Assembly (NCBI RefSeq): GCF_000016905.1
Contig: NC_009616.1
Coordinates: 62,001-126,000, forward strand
Direction of reading: 5' to 3'
DNA from: Thermosipho melanesiensis BI429
GTDB lineage: Bacteria; Thermotogota; Thermotogae; Thermotogales; Fervidobacteriaceae
DNA length: 64,000 nucleotides
Every line of letters starts with the position of its first letter. The first letter of the stretch is position 1. Shown here in pieces: positions 9,942 through 18,500 of the stretch. The notes under the pieces are model-generated. The model saw only the letters and a program-made list of their open reading frames with translations. It had not been told where the DNA came from and made no database searches. The position numbers and the translations under genes are program-made.

Positions 9942-9970
9942 TTGACAAAAAAATTTTTTTATGGTATAAA
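9942..9970 (+). promoter_or_regulatory. uraA promoter
   Basis: TTGACA (9942-9947), 17 bases, TATAAA (9965-9970). Transcription should start near 9977, about 47 bases before the uraA ATG. Confidence 0.75.
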
Positions 9971-9983
9971 TTCACGGAACGTA

Positions 9984-10017
9984 CCTTTAAATTGGTCCAG
10001 TGAGGCCAGAAAGGAGG
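9984..10017 (+). promoter_or_regulatory. PyrR-binding hairpin covering the uraA ribosome binding site
   Basis: GGTCCAGTGAGGCC (9994-10007) matches the conserved PyrR RNA-binding loop ARUCCNGNGAGGYU. It is closed by TGG/CCA and, below an internal loop, by CCTTT (9984-9988) pairing with AAAGG (10010-10014). That AAAGG is the first half of the AAAGGAGG ribosome binding site of uraA. No terminator lies between this hairpin and the ATG at 10024, so PyrR with UMP would be expected to block translation initiation rather than cause transcription attenuation. Confidence 0.75.
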
Positions 10018-10023
10018 ATAAAC

Positions 10024-11235
10024 ATGGTAGAATTTGAAAACACATTTGATGTTTATCAAAGTATTGGTGGTTGGAAAAAGATAGTTTTAGCTCTACAACA
10101 TTTTCTTGCAATGTTTGGAGCAACGGTACTTGTTCCCCTTTTAACTGGTTTAGATCCTCTTGTAGCCCTCTTTACCGCAGGATTAGGTACCTTGGTCTTT
10201 CACCTCATCACCAAAAGAATAGTTCCTGTTTTTCTAGGTTCAAGCTTTGCTTATATAACACCAATCTTATTAGTAAAGGAAAAAACAGGAGACTTAAGTT
10301 ATGCAACTGGCGGAATCGTGTTTGCTGGTGGAGTTTACCTTTTTTTTGCATTGCTTATTAAATTAATCGGTGTAAAAAAAATTAAAAAACTCTTCCCACC
10401 AGTTGTAACAGGTCCTATGATAATGGTAATAGGTCTCAGTTTAAGTCCCGTTGCAATTAATATGGCATCAGAAAATTGGCTAATTTCAACAGTTGTAATA
10501 ATTACAATTATACTTTCCACAACGGTTTTTAAAGGTTTTTTTAACCTAATACCTATTTTGGTAGGCGTAACTGTAGGATATTCATTCTCAACATTTACAG
10601 GAAATGTTGATTTTTCACCTATTTCAAATTCCTCTTTCATTTCCATACCAAAATTCATACTTCCAAAATTTGAACTATCTTCCATTCTATTAATAGCACC
10701 TGTTGCCATTGCAACATTTATGGAACACATTGGTGATATTACCACAAATGGTGCTGTTGTAGAAAAAAACTTCCTAGAAAACCCGGGACTCCATAGAACA
10801 TTAATTGGTGATGGGATAGCAACAATGATTGCTGGTTTTTTAGGTGGTCCTGCAAATACAACGTACAGTGAAAACACTGGTGTACTTGCCTTAACTAAAG
10901 TATATGATCCTTCAGTTTTAAGAGTTGCTGCTATATTTGCCATTTTTATGTCCTTTTTCTCAAAATTTGGTAGTATCTTACAAACTATTCCAACTCCGGT
11001 AATTGGAGGAGTAAGCTTAATACTATTTGGTATGATAGCATCCATTGGAGTAAGAACAATAGTAAATGAAAAAGTAGATTTCTCCAAGCCAAAAAATCTA
11101 ATTGTCTCTTCTCTAATACTTACAATAGGCATTGGTGGAGCAAGTGTTAAAATTGGTTCTATTGAACTAAAAGGATTAGCACTTGCCGCAATTATAGGTG
11201 TAATTGCAAATTTAATAATTCCTGAGAAAAAATAA
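10024..11235 (+). CDS. uraA: uracil permease (NCS2 family)
   Basis: 403 residues with about 12-14 hydrophobic segments. NCS2 transporters of this branch take up uracil with protons across the inner membrane. Family blocks include 'QHFLAMFGATVLVPLLTG' at the start, 'GSSFAYITPIL' and the conserved 'MEHIGDITTNGAVV' and 'GGPANTTYSENTGVLALT' region with the substrate-binding glutamate. The ATG at 10024 follows AAAGGAGG by six bases; an in-frame ATG at 10000 lies inside the PyrR hairpin and is not used. The PyrR site supports uracil over xanthine as substrate. The gene stands alone. Confidence 0.93.
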   Translation: MVEFENTFDVYQSIGGWKKIVLALQHFLAMFGATVLVPLLTGLDPLVALFTAGLGTLVFHLITKRIVPVFLGSSFAYITPILLVKEKTGDLSYATGGIVFAGGVYLFFALLIKLIGVKKIKKLFPPVVTGPMIMVIGLSLSPVAINMASENWLISTVVIITIILSTTVFKGFFNLIPILVGVTVGYSFSTFTGNVDFSPISNSSFISIPKFILPKFELSSILLIAPVAIATFMEHIGDITTNGAVVEKNFLENPGLHRTLIGDGIATMIAGFLGGPANTTYSENTGVLALTKVYDPSVLRVAAIFAIFMSFFSKFGSILQTIPTPVIGGVSLILFGMIASIGVRTIVNEKVDFSKPKNLIVSSLILTIGIGGASVKIGSIELKGLALAAIIGVIANLIIPEKK

Positions 11236-11289
11236 CCTCTTCCAATTTGCACTGAATCCAATAAGTGAACTATCACACTTTACGTTTTG

Positions 11290-11565
11290 CTAAGAAAACA
11301 TAGGTTCTTATTTTCTCCTGCAATGGATCGCAGAATTTTTACAAGTTTCGCCACCAGTGCACAGTCCATATAACTAATTTTAGGCGGTTCCTCCCGCCCT
11401 ATTTATTGTTTACCGCTATACATATTGAGCATTATTCATAGTGTTGTTAACATCTCTATCACGAACAGCCCCGCATTTAGAAAACATCCATTTCATTATA
11501 CTTAGCTTTTTTGTCTCTTTATTTACATTTCCACATCCCAGAACATGTTTGACATGATGCAAAAA
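11290..11565 (-). mobile_element. relic of an IS200/IS605-type element, TnpB C-terminal end
   Basis: On the minus strand a broken frame gives 'SCQTCSG', then after a frameshift 'CGNVNKETKKLSIMKW', 'KCGAVRDRDVN' and a stop at 11416. This is the zinc-finger and RuvC-III end of a TnpB (OrfB) protein. Past the stop come remnants of the frequently seen C-terminal tail (KNSAIHCRRK, EPMFS) and a GC-rich hairpin (GGCGG and CCGCC, 11382-11400) of the kind found at IS605 right ends. The N-terminal three quarters are absent. Confidence 0.65.
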
Positions 11566-11570
11566 CTTTC

Positions 11571-11794
11571 AATTTTGATTAATTCAATATTTATTCGTTT
11601 TGCTTTATATTCATAATTCATAATAATAAATAATTACCACTAAATATACTTTGCTAGGTATTTGTTTTTTAACATACCTTTTATGTTTAAATTTTTACCT
11701 CAATCTTATTAACTTGATTTTCGTTGACAATATTGCAAGTTATTTGTGGGCAATAATTTTGAAATTTATATTTGAAATGGAATCTATCACAAGC
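11571..11794. other. AT-rich non-coding stretch
   Basis: No gene, hairpin or repeat that I can support lies here. Open frames present on the plus strand have no ribosome binding site and read as low-complexity hydrophobic sequence. Confidence 0.4.
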
Positions 11795-12214
11795 TTACAA
11801 AGTCTCATCATTAAAAGCATAAATTGCCACCCATCCAAGTAGTGCCACAACATATACAGTCACAATTCCTCCAAAAATTAATATTTTCTTCAGATGCAGA
11901 TTTTAAAATTAGTTCATATTTTCCTGAAATAACCACTATTGTTCCACCACTAATTCCATAGTATTAACTACAAATTTTATTGAATTATCATTATCGATTT
12001 TATCAACAATTTTATTGAAAGCAGAAATAGAATTTTTGTTATCTCCAAAAAAAGCACATTTATCAGAAATTATATTATCTTTTATTAAATTTATATTTTG
12101 GAATATTAGATTTTTATCTCTATCTTGTATAAATGGATATATAACTTTAAAAATTGAAATAATTCCAATAAACATAATAAATATAATCAACAATTTTCGA
12201 TTAATAAATTTCAT
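11795..12214 (-). pseudogene. decayed small membrane-protein gene
   Basis: The first 92 codons from the ATG at 12214 form an N-terminal membrane anchor (KLLIIFIMFIGIISIFKV) and a soluble stretch, then stop. A shifted frame continues sensibly as 'GISGGTIVVISGKYELILKSA' and, after a second shift in a T5 run, as 'GIVTVYVVALLGWVAIYAF' ending at 11795, which would be a second membrane segment. The family was not recognised. An alternative is two small intact genes: the last piece, 22 residues from a GTG after GGAGG, could be a hydrophobic peptide in its own right. Confidence 0.4.
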
Positions 12215-12288
12215 AAATTCTTCCGTCTTTATTTGTTTCTATTCTAATTCTATTTAATTCAAGCAAACTAACACATCATACACTATGC

Positions 12289-12518
12289 TTAGAAAACTTG
12301 ACTCTCTACTTCATCCTACGATGGCTCATAGCCCTCTTGTAAGCCCCACAAGTCCACAGACCTAATAGTTTCAAATGCTTCCCACCATACTTTCCTATTT
12401 TCTCCACACATATTGTGAAACATCTTTTGCTGTGTTAATTTCTCTACCATAAACTGCCCTGCATTTGGGATTTTTCCTTTGTTTTAGGATAAATTTTGAA
12501 TCTGTAAGTTTGAAGCAT
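12289..12518 (-). mobile_element. internally deleted TnpB relic (IS200/IS605 family)
   Basis: An ATG with a good GGAGAG site begins 'MLQTYRFKIYPKTKEK', a typical TnpB N-terminus, and about 17 codons later the sequence jumps to the C-terminal end: 'KCRAVYGREINTAKDV' in another frame, stop, then tail-like 'SVDLWGLQEGYEPS' and 'DEVESQVF'. Roughly 300 or more codons are missing between the two. Such deletion derivatives, with ends kept and the coding part lost, are typical of non-autonomous IS605 copies. Confidence 0.6.
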
Positions 12519-12656
12519 ATTTTCTCTCCTTTCTGATCCTTGATGATATTGCTTTACATGCATTAATGAACTTGCTTTGTTTGGTCTTGGATTAAGCAGG
12601 AAACAAAATATAACATTGTTCTGTTAAAATTAAACTTATCTTCTAACTTATAGAAA

Positions 12657-13658
12657 TCAAGACCTTCTTTTGTATTTTTTAATAAAAGTCATATTCCCTC
12701 TTATTAAATGAAATTGCCCAGCTAAGGTATAAATTAACCATTTAGGAAAAATCTTTAAAACTAAATACATAATAAATATAGAAACAAGATAATAAATATA
12801 CCAAAACCTACTTACAAAAGCTATAGGATCGCTAACTAAAGGGGTAAGAAGTCCAGGTATTAATATATGATACCCCAAAACAAATATTGTAAACCTTCCA
12901 AATAACACAAAAAAATTTTCAAATCGCGTAGAAACCAAAATATTCGATAATGAGACAATTAAAATTATAGACAAAAATTCCGTAAAATACGAAAGCAAAG
13001 AAAACTTTCCATAACTTGCCGAACGCCAATCATTAAATCCATTTATATTAGAAAAAATCCAAAGAAGAAGAAAAGAAAAACTAAACAAAAGATATTTGCG
13101 TTTTATCCTAAAACCAAATCTATTTTTCTTAAAAATAAAACCCAAATAAAACCAAACTAATCCATGAAAAACTACTTCTAATTTAAAAAATTTACTTTGC
13201 TCTTTTATAAAAAGCGTTGAAAAAAATGATAAAACAGGAATCAAATGGACCAATTTTAATTTGTAAAGAACTAAAAAACATAATTCTGCAACAAAAAACA
13301 TATAAAGATACCAAAGTGGCAAAACATTAACAGGCATATCTATGGGAGAATACCCAAAAAATAAAAAGTCAAAAATACTTGAAAACACACTATCACTTAT
13401 ACTTACAAACCTGTTTATAAAATAATAAACAAAATACCCCACTGTGGACATAAAATAAAAAGGAATTAGGATATTAAGGAATAATTTTTTTAATTTAACT
13501 AAAACCATCTCATCTTTATACAAATACCCAGAAATAAGCATAAAAACGGCTAATATACTAGATATTTTAGCAACATAATTTTCAGGTGCACAAGAATGAG
13601 CAAACATAACCATTATTATTAAAATCCCTTTTGCAATATCCAACTCTTTTATACGAAT
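12657..13658 (-). CDS. acyltransferase 3 family membrane protein
   Basis: About 334 residues with roughly ten membrane segments. The N-terminus 'RIKELDIAKGILIIMVMFAHS' carries the family's early histidine; this family O-acetylates sugars of surface polysaccharides or peptidoglycan at the membrane. The frame can be extended upstream to a TTG at 13694, but that has no ribosome binding site. AGGGGTGG at 13670-13663 is instead spaced to an ATT codon at 13658, which would give the usual family N-terminus, so a rare ATT start is proposed. It lies alone beside the transposon relics; substrate unknown. Confidence 0.7.
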   Translation of the reverse strand: MRIKELDIAKGILIIMVMFAHSCAPENYVAKISSILAVFMLISGYLYKDEMVLVKLKKLFLNILIPFYFMSTVGYFVYYFINRFVSISDSVFSSIFDFLFFGYSPIDMPVNVLPLWYLYMFFVAELCFLVLYKLKLVHLIPVLSFFSTLFIKEQSKFFKLEVVFHGLVWFYLGFIFKKNRFGFRIKRKYLLFSFSFLLLWIFSNINGFNDWRSASYGKFSLLSYFTEFLSIILIVSLSNILVSTRFENFFVLFGRFTIFVLGYHILIPGLLTPLVSDPIAFVSRFWYIYYLVSIFIMYLVLKIFPKWLIYTLAGQFHLIRGNMTFIKKYKRRS

Positions 13659-13768
13659 AATACCACCCCTATAAGATTTTATCACATTTAACAATCTTGT
13701 TAAAAATTATTGGTGGAAAAAAAATCTACAAATGATAGAATTATTTTACTAAAAGAGGGAGGGATAAT

Positions 13769-15061
13769 ATGAAGAAAATTCACATAAAAACTTATGGCTG
13801 TCAAATGAACGAAAATGACAGCGAAGTTGCAAAGTTCTACCTTGAAGAAGAAGGATACGAAATCACTAACAACGAAAATGACGCAGATATTGTAATACTA
13901 AACACATGTGTGGTTAGAAAAAAATCCGAAGATAAATTTTACAGTCACATTGGTGAATTAAAAAAACAAAATAAAATAATTGGCATAATGGGTTGTGGAG
14001 CTGAAAAAGAAAAAGAAAAACTATTTAAAAGAGGTGTAAAATTTGTTATTGGAACAAGGGCTATCCCATTAATCCCACAAGCAGTTGAAAGAGCTATCAA
14101 CGGAAAAAAAAGTGCAATATTTGAAGACAAAATGGACGAGATTGATTACAAAAAAATCCTAAAAAGAAACTCCAAACACCATGCTTGGATTACTATTATT
14201 TATGGATGTAATAGATTCTGTACATACTGTATTGTTCCATACACAAGAGGACGTGAAAAATCAAGAAAAATGGATGATATAATAAATGAAGTTGAAAATC
14301 TTGCAAAAAGTGGAATAAAAGAAGTAACCTACCTTGGTCAAAATGTTGATGCATATGGAAAAGACTTAAATGATGGAAGTTCTCTTGCAAAGTTACTAAA
14401 TCTAACGAAAGATATTGAAGAAATAGAAAGAATATGGTTTTTAACTTCTTATCCAACGGACTTTTCGTTAGATATTGCACATGAAGTCGCAAATAGTTCA
14501 AAAATAACGAAAAACATACATCTTCCCGTACAACATGGAAGTAATAAAATATTAAAAAAAATGAACAGACGTTATACTATCGAAGAATATATTGAATTAA
14601 TAAATGATATTAGAAAAATAGTACCAGATGCTTCCATTTCTAGTGATATAATTGTGGGGTTTCCTGATGAAACAGAAGAAGATTTTGAAAAAACGGTTGA
14701 ACTAGTTAAAAATATTAAATTTGAAAGGTTAAACCTTGCTATTTATTCTCCAAGAGAAGGAACTATTGCGTGGAAATATTTTGAAGATAACGTTCCAAGG
14801 ATAATTAAAACAAAACGAATGGCATACATTTTAAACCTTCAAAAAGAAATAAACAAACAACTAAATGAAAATTATTTAAACAAAACTGTAGAAATAATAG
14901 TTGAAACAAAGGCAAAATCAGGTCTTTATTATGGTAGAGATATTAGAAATAAAATTATAGCATTTGAAGGTGATAAATCACTAATAGGAAAGAAAGTATT
15001 AGTAAAAGTGAAAAAAACAACTGCTGGACCTTTGTATGGGGATATAATAAAAATATTATAA
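13769..15061 (+). CDS. miaB: tRNA 2-methylthio-N6-isopentenyladenosine synthase
   Basis: 430 residues. MiaB is a radical SAM enzyme that adds a methylthio group to i6A37 of tRNAs. The N-terminal UPF0004 domain has the auxiliary-cluster cysteines Cys11, Cys47 and Cys76; the radical SAM motif is 'GCNRFCTYC' (Cys147, Cys151, Cys154) followed by 'IVPYTRG'; a TRAM domain ends the protein ([16 protein letters not shown]). The MiaB-type sequence after the third cysteine favours MiaB over MtaB or RimO. A strong GAGGGAGGG site precedes the ATG. It opens a five-gene plus-strand run. Confidence 0.93.
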   Translation: MKKIHIKTYGCQMNENDSEVAKFYLEEEGYEITNNENDADIVILNTCVVRKKSEDKFYSHIGELKKQNKIIGIMGCGAEKEKEKLFKRGVKFVIGTRAIPLIPQAVERAINGKKSAIFEDKMDEIDYKKILKRNSKHHAWITIIYGCNRFCTYCIVPYTRGREKSRKMDDIINEVENLAKSGIKEVTYLGQNVDAYGKDLNDGSSLAKLLNLTKDIEEIERIWFLTSYPTDFSLDIAHEVANSSKITKNIHLPVQHGSNKILKKMNRRYTIEEYIELINDIRKIVPDASISSDIIVGFPDETEEDFEKTVELVKNIKFERLNLAIYSPREGTIAWKYFEDNVPRIIKTKRMAYILNLQKEINKQLNENYLNKTVEIIVETKAKSGLYYGRDIRNKIIAFEGDKSLIGKKVLVKVKKTTAGPLYGDIIKIL

Positions 15062-15079
15062 ATAAAGGGAGGTAGAAAA

Positions 15080-15943
15080 ATGGCTAAAAACATGCCTTTA
15101 AAAGAGATAATACAAGAATATATCCTTTCAACAATAGGGGTAATTTTAACTGCTTTAGGACTTGTAATATTTCTAATACCAAATAATATTGCTGCAGGTG
15201 GTGCATCTGGACTTGCCATAGTTTTACACTCAGTTATACCAATTCCCGTAGGAATATGGATGTATATTTTAAACGCCATTTTGTTTTTTATAGCATTTTT
15301 AATTATTGGCTTCGACTTTAGTTACAAAACAATTTATTGTACATTTTTACTAAACTTTTTTATTGATTTTTTCGATAGGGTAGTTAAAATTCCAACTTAC
15401 AATGGAAATGATTTAATACTTGCTGTATTCTTCGGTGATATTTTAACTGCAATTGGTATGGCAATTACTTTTTCCCAAAACTCATCCACAGGTGGAACTG
15501 ATATTTTGGCAAAAATATTTAATAAATTTTTTGCAACACCAATGGGCACAACACTACTTGTAATAGACTTTTTCATCGGATTTTTAGCAGGAGTTGCTTT
15601 TGATCCAAAGATAGGAATGTACTCAATTCTTGCTATAATAATCAATGGTATCACAATTGATTTTGTACTAAAAGGTTTAGAACTCGCAATTACAGTAACT
15701 ATTATCACGGAGAACAACAAACCCATTGAAGAATTTATAATTAAAAATATGGGAAGAGGTCTTACTTACCTAAAGGGAAAGGGAGGATACACAAAAAAAG
15801 ACAGGGATATCATCTTTGTTTCAATTAGAAGGCGTGAACTTAGTGAGCTTATTCATTTCATCAAAAAAGTGGATCCAAACGCCTTTGTAATAGTAAATGA
15901 ATCAAGATATGTGCTTGGTGAAGGGTTTAAAAGAAACTTGTGA
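15080..15943 (+). CDS. YitT family membrane protein
   Basis: 287 residues. The first ~200 form five or six membrane segments with the small-residue-rich 'NNIAAGGASGLAIVL' and 'SQNSSTGGTDILAKI' of the DUF161/YitT family, and the last ~80 form the soluble DUF2179 domain (GRGLTYLKGKGGYTKKDRDI). The molecular function of this widespread family is not established. It lies 18 bases after miaB with an AAGGGAGG site and ten before the nicotinamidase gene. Confidence 0.85.
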   Translation: MAKNMPLKEIIQEYILSTIGVILTALGLVIFLIPNNIAAGGASGLAIVLHSVIPIPVGIWMYILNAILFFIAFLIIGFDFSYKTIYCTFLLNFFIDFFDRVVKIPTYNGNDLILAVFFGDILTAIGMAITFSQNSSTGGTDILAKIFNKFFATPMGTTLLVIDFFIGFLAGVAFDPKIGMYSILAIIINGITIDFVLKGLELAITVTIITENNKPIEEFIIKNMGRGLTYLKGKGGYTKKDRDIIFVSIRRRELSELIHFIKKVDPNAFVIVNESRYVLGEGFKRNL

Positions 15944-15952
15944 GGTGTTAAA

Positions 15953-16483
15953 ATGAAGGCATTAATAATAATCGATATGCAAAATGACTTTGCCAAAAAT
16001 GGTGGAACATTATATTTTGATGGAGCAGAAAAAATAATTCCACCGATACTTTCATTAATAAAAAATGCAAAATCAAAAAAACTTCCAATTATCCTCACAC
16101 AAGATTGGCATGAGGAAGATGATATAGAATTTAATATCTGGCCAAAACACTGTGTAAAAAACACAGATGGTGCTCAAATTATTTCTGAAATATTTGATGT
16201 ATTAAAAGATTATAATAAAGTTTATTACATAAAAAAAACAAGATACTCTGCCTTTTTTAACACAAACTTAGATGAAATATTAAAAAAGCTAAATATAAAA
16301 GAAGTTGATTTGTGCGGATTAGTCTCAAACATCTGCGTGCTCTTTACAGCGGAAGAATTAAGAAACAGAGACATTACAGTGAATCTGTATACGAATGCTA
16401 CAAACTCATATGATGAAAAAATGCATAACTTTTCTTTGAAACTGATGAAAGAAGTATTAAATATTTCAATGAAAGAGGTATAG
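15953..16483 (+). CDS. pncA: nicotinamidase (isochorismatase-like hydrolase)
   Basis: 176 residues. Nicotinamidase hydrolyses nicotinamide to nicotinate and ammonia in NAD salvage. The catalytic triad appears as Asp8 (IIDMQNDF), a lysine at 94 or 95 and Cys128 (GLVSNICV). The metal site 'DWH' (Asp51, His53) and 'WPKHC' (His66) is the nicotinamidase pattern, which separates it from general isochorismatases. It fits with nadE at 29.5 kb and niaP-niaR at 33-35 kb in this window. It is two bases from the next gene. Confidence 0.85.
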   Translation: MKALIIIDMQNDFAKNGGTLYFDGAEKIIPPILSLIKNAKSKKLPIILTQDWHEEDDIEFNIWPKHCVKNTDGAQIISEIFDVLKDYNKVYYIKKTRYSAFFNTNLDEILKKLNIKEVDLCGLVSNICVLFTAEELRNRDITVNLYTNATNSYDEKMHNFSLKLMKEVLNISMKEV

Positions 16484-16484
16484 T

Positions 16485-17426
16485 ATGGAAAAGACATTAA
16501 AAAAAGTCACAACCTTTGCAGTAGTTACAAATACATTCCTTGCTGTTATAAAGATAATCACTGGTATATTGTTTAACAGTATGGCTGTACTTGCAGATGG
16601 TATAGATAGCTCTACTGATATAATAACTTCAATCATTGTTTTTCTTGCAACGAGATATTCTTCAAAACCGCCTGACAAATTACACCCATACGGCCATACA
16701 AAAGCTGAAAACATTGGAGCAAAAATTATATCTTTTATCGTTTTTTATGCAGGTATATCACTACTAATCGAAAGCTTTCTGAAACTAGTCAAAAAAGAAT
16801 ACATACTAATTCCAGGTTTTTTACCTTTATTTGTAACCCTAATATCTGTTCTTTTTAAAACAATACTCTTTATAGTCGAATACAGAATTGGAAAAAAATA
16901 TAATAGATCCTCTTTAGTTGCAGAAGCCCTCAATATGAGAAATGATATAATGTTGTCAACTATAGTGTTCTTAGGTGTTTTTTTAAACAAAACCGGGCTA
17001 GCATGGATGGACCCTTTGGTTGGAATATTAATGTCTGTTATAATTATAAAGGTAGCATTTGAAATATTTAGTGAAAATGCACATTTACTTTTAGATGGTA
17101 TACATCCTGAAGATGAATGGATATACGATGCAATATTAAAGGTATGTAAAGATTGTGGAAAAATTAAAAATCCTCACAAAATAAGAGTTAGAAAGATTGG
17201 AATCAACTATGATATTGATATGGATATCGAAGTAGAGCCCAATATGACAGTAAAAGAATCACATGAGCTAACAAAGTGTATAAAGGAAAAGTTAATAAAT
17301 ATAACTAATAACAAAATATACGATGTTGTTATTCATGTTGAACCGTTAGAAAACATTGAAATAGAACCTTATGGAATTAGGGGGGATTATGAAAAAACTA
17401 ATCATACTAATAATAACAATAGTTAG
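16485..17426 (+). CDS. cation diffusion facilitator family transporter
   Basis: 313 residues. CDF proteins export Zn2+, Fe2+, Mn2+ or similar ions by proton antiport. The six-segment membrane domain has the paired metal-site motifs 'ADGIDSSTDI' near residue 41 and 'NDIMLS' near residue 151 (HxxxD-type position reads N-D). A cytoplasmic domain of ~90 residues follows (residues 200-290). The terminal 'NNTNNNNS'-like tail is low complexity and overlaps the next gene by 38 bases. The metal cannot be assigned. Confidence 0.88.
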   Translation: MEKTLKKVTTFAVVTNTFLAVIKIITGILFNSMAVLADGIDSSTDIITSIIVFLATRYSSKPPDKLHPYGHTKAENIGAKIISFIVFYAGISLLIESFLKLVKKEYILIPGFLPLFVTLISVLFKTILFIVEYRIGKKYNRSSLVAEALNMRNDIMLSTIVFLGVFLNKTGLAWMDPLVGILMSVIIIKVAFEIFSENAHLLLDGIHPEDEWIYDAILKVCKDCGKIKNPHKIRVRKIGINYDIDMDIEVEPNMTVKESHELTKCIKEKLINITNNKIYDVVIHVEPLENIEIEPYGIRGDYEKTNHTNNNNS

Positions 17427-18480
17427 TTTATTTGTCTTTTCCATCTCAAAAAATGAAATAATAAATATTTCAAAAGAAAATCCAGAATTAGCTTGGGAAA
17501 AGTTTCTTGAATATGTGCTTGAAAATCCAACTGATACATCTATCGAATCCCTTGGTAAAAAAATAAAATTAAAGATAGAACTAAAAAATAAAAACGAATT
17601 ATCATTCTTCATTAGAGAAGACATTAATGGTTTAAGAAACTATGTAAAAGAAACAAACCCAAGCACTTACGTTTTAAACCTTATTGATATCTTCTTTCCT
17701 CAAATATATAAAATGCTAAAAAATACTATAGAACATCCAGCATACGAAACATTCTTAGAAGACATAATATTTCTAAAAATAATAACCCCACGAATCGATG
17801 TAAAAAAGGCAGCAATTTCTTTAACCAATTTCTTTTTAAAATACCCTACTATGTTAACATTTAATGTAATTACACTTTTCAAAGAAAAACCTTTTTCAAA
17901 AGAATTAGGTTTTAATATCTTAAATTATATTGTCCAAAACATAAATGAATTTTCCGAAAAACAATATCCCATATTAAAACGTATTGTTGATTTTTCAAAA
18001 AAAATAGGTGGCACTTACACATCAAAATACATTCAAGACCTAGAAAAATACGTACAAATATTAAACAATTTGGAGAATAGCAATGTGGAAAATATAAATC
18101 TGTTAAAATCTGAGATAAACAACCTCACAATTAAAAAAAATAGATTAATATCACTTGCAGAAAAATATTCACCCAAAGCTACCACTCCCCTGCTAACTCC
18201 ACAAAAAGATAAAGAAAATCAAGTAAAACATTCAAATAATATCTTAATTATTCTGTTATTTATTTTATTAATTTTGATTTTTTCATTTAGAATTATAAGA
18301 TTCTACATATTCTACTCCTTTGGTTTAAAAACTCTGGCAGCAAAAACATACAAAAAAATCGTAGAAAAAGACCCTATGAATGAAGAAAAACACTTAAAAC
18401 TTGCTCAATTATACGAGGAAGCTGGTATGTACTATGAAGCGCTTGAAGAATATAATTTGATAAAAAGGCTAAAAATATAA
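17389..18480 (+). CDS. TPR-containing membrane protein, function unknown
   Basis: 363 residues from the ATG at 17389, which follows AGGGGGGAT; six more codons upstream are open but lack a site. The first 22 residues look like a signal peptide or anchor (KKLIILIITIVSLFVFSIS). Residues 20-260 are lysine- and glutamate-rich and mostly helical. A second membrane segment (IILLFILLILIFSF) lies near residue 290, and the last ~45 residues form a TPR-like helical pair (KTYKKIVEKDPMNEEKHLKLA). The bulk is therefore probably outside the membrane with a short cytoplasmic TPR. I do not recognise the family. It overlaps the CDF gene by 38 bases. Confidence 0.7.
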   Translation: MKKLIILIITIVSLFVFSISKNEIINISKENPELAWEKFLEYVLENPTDTSIESLGKKIKLKIELKNKNELSFFIREDINGLRNYVKETNPSTYVLNLIDIFFPQIYKMLKNTIEHPAYETFLEDIIFLKIITPRIDVKKAAISLTNFFLKYPTMLTFNVITLFKEKPFSKELGFNILNYIVQNINEFSEKQYPILKRIVDFSKKIGGTYTSKYIQDLEKYVQILNNLENSNVENINLLKSEINNLTIKKNRLISLAEKYSPKATTPLLTPQKDKENQVKHSNNILIILLFILLILIFSFRIIRFYIFYSFGLKTLAAKTYKKIVEKDPMNEEKHLKLAQLYEEAGMYYEALEEYNLIKRLKI

Positions 18481-18500
18481 ATCCTCCCGTATGGGAGGAT
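18481..18500. terminator. bidirectional terminator between convergent genes
   Basis: ATCCTCCC and GGGAGGAT form an 8-bp stem with a GTAT loop, flanked by A/T-rich tails. It ends both the TPR protein gene and galT. Confidence 0.8.

Noticed and set aside
11651-11842. 63-codon plus-strand open frame
   Set aside because: No ribosome binding site, AT-driven hydrophobic composition, and it overlaps minus-strand gene remnants.
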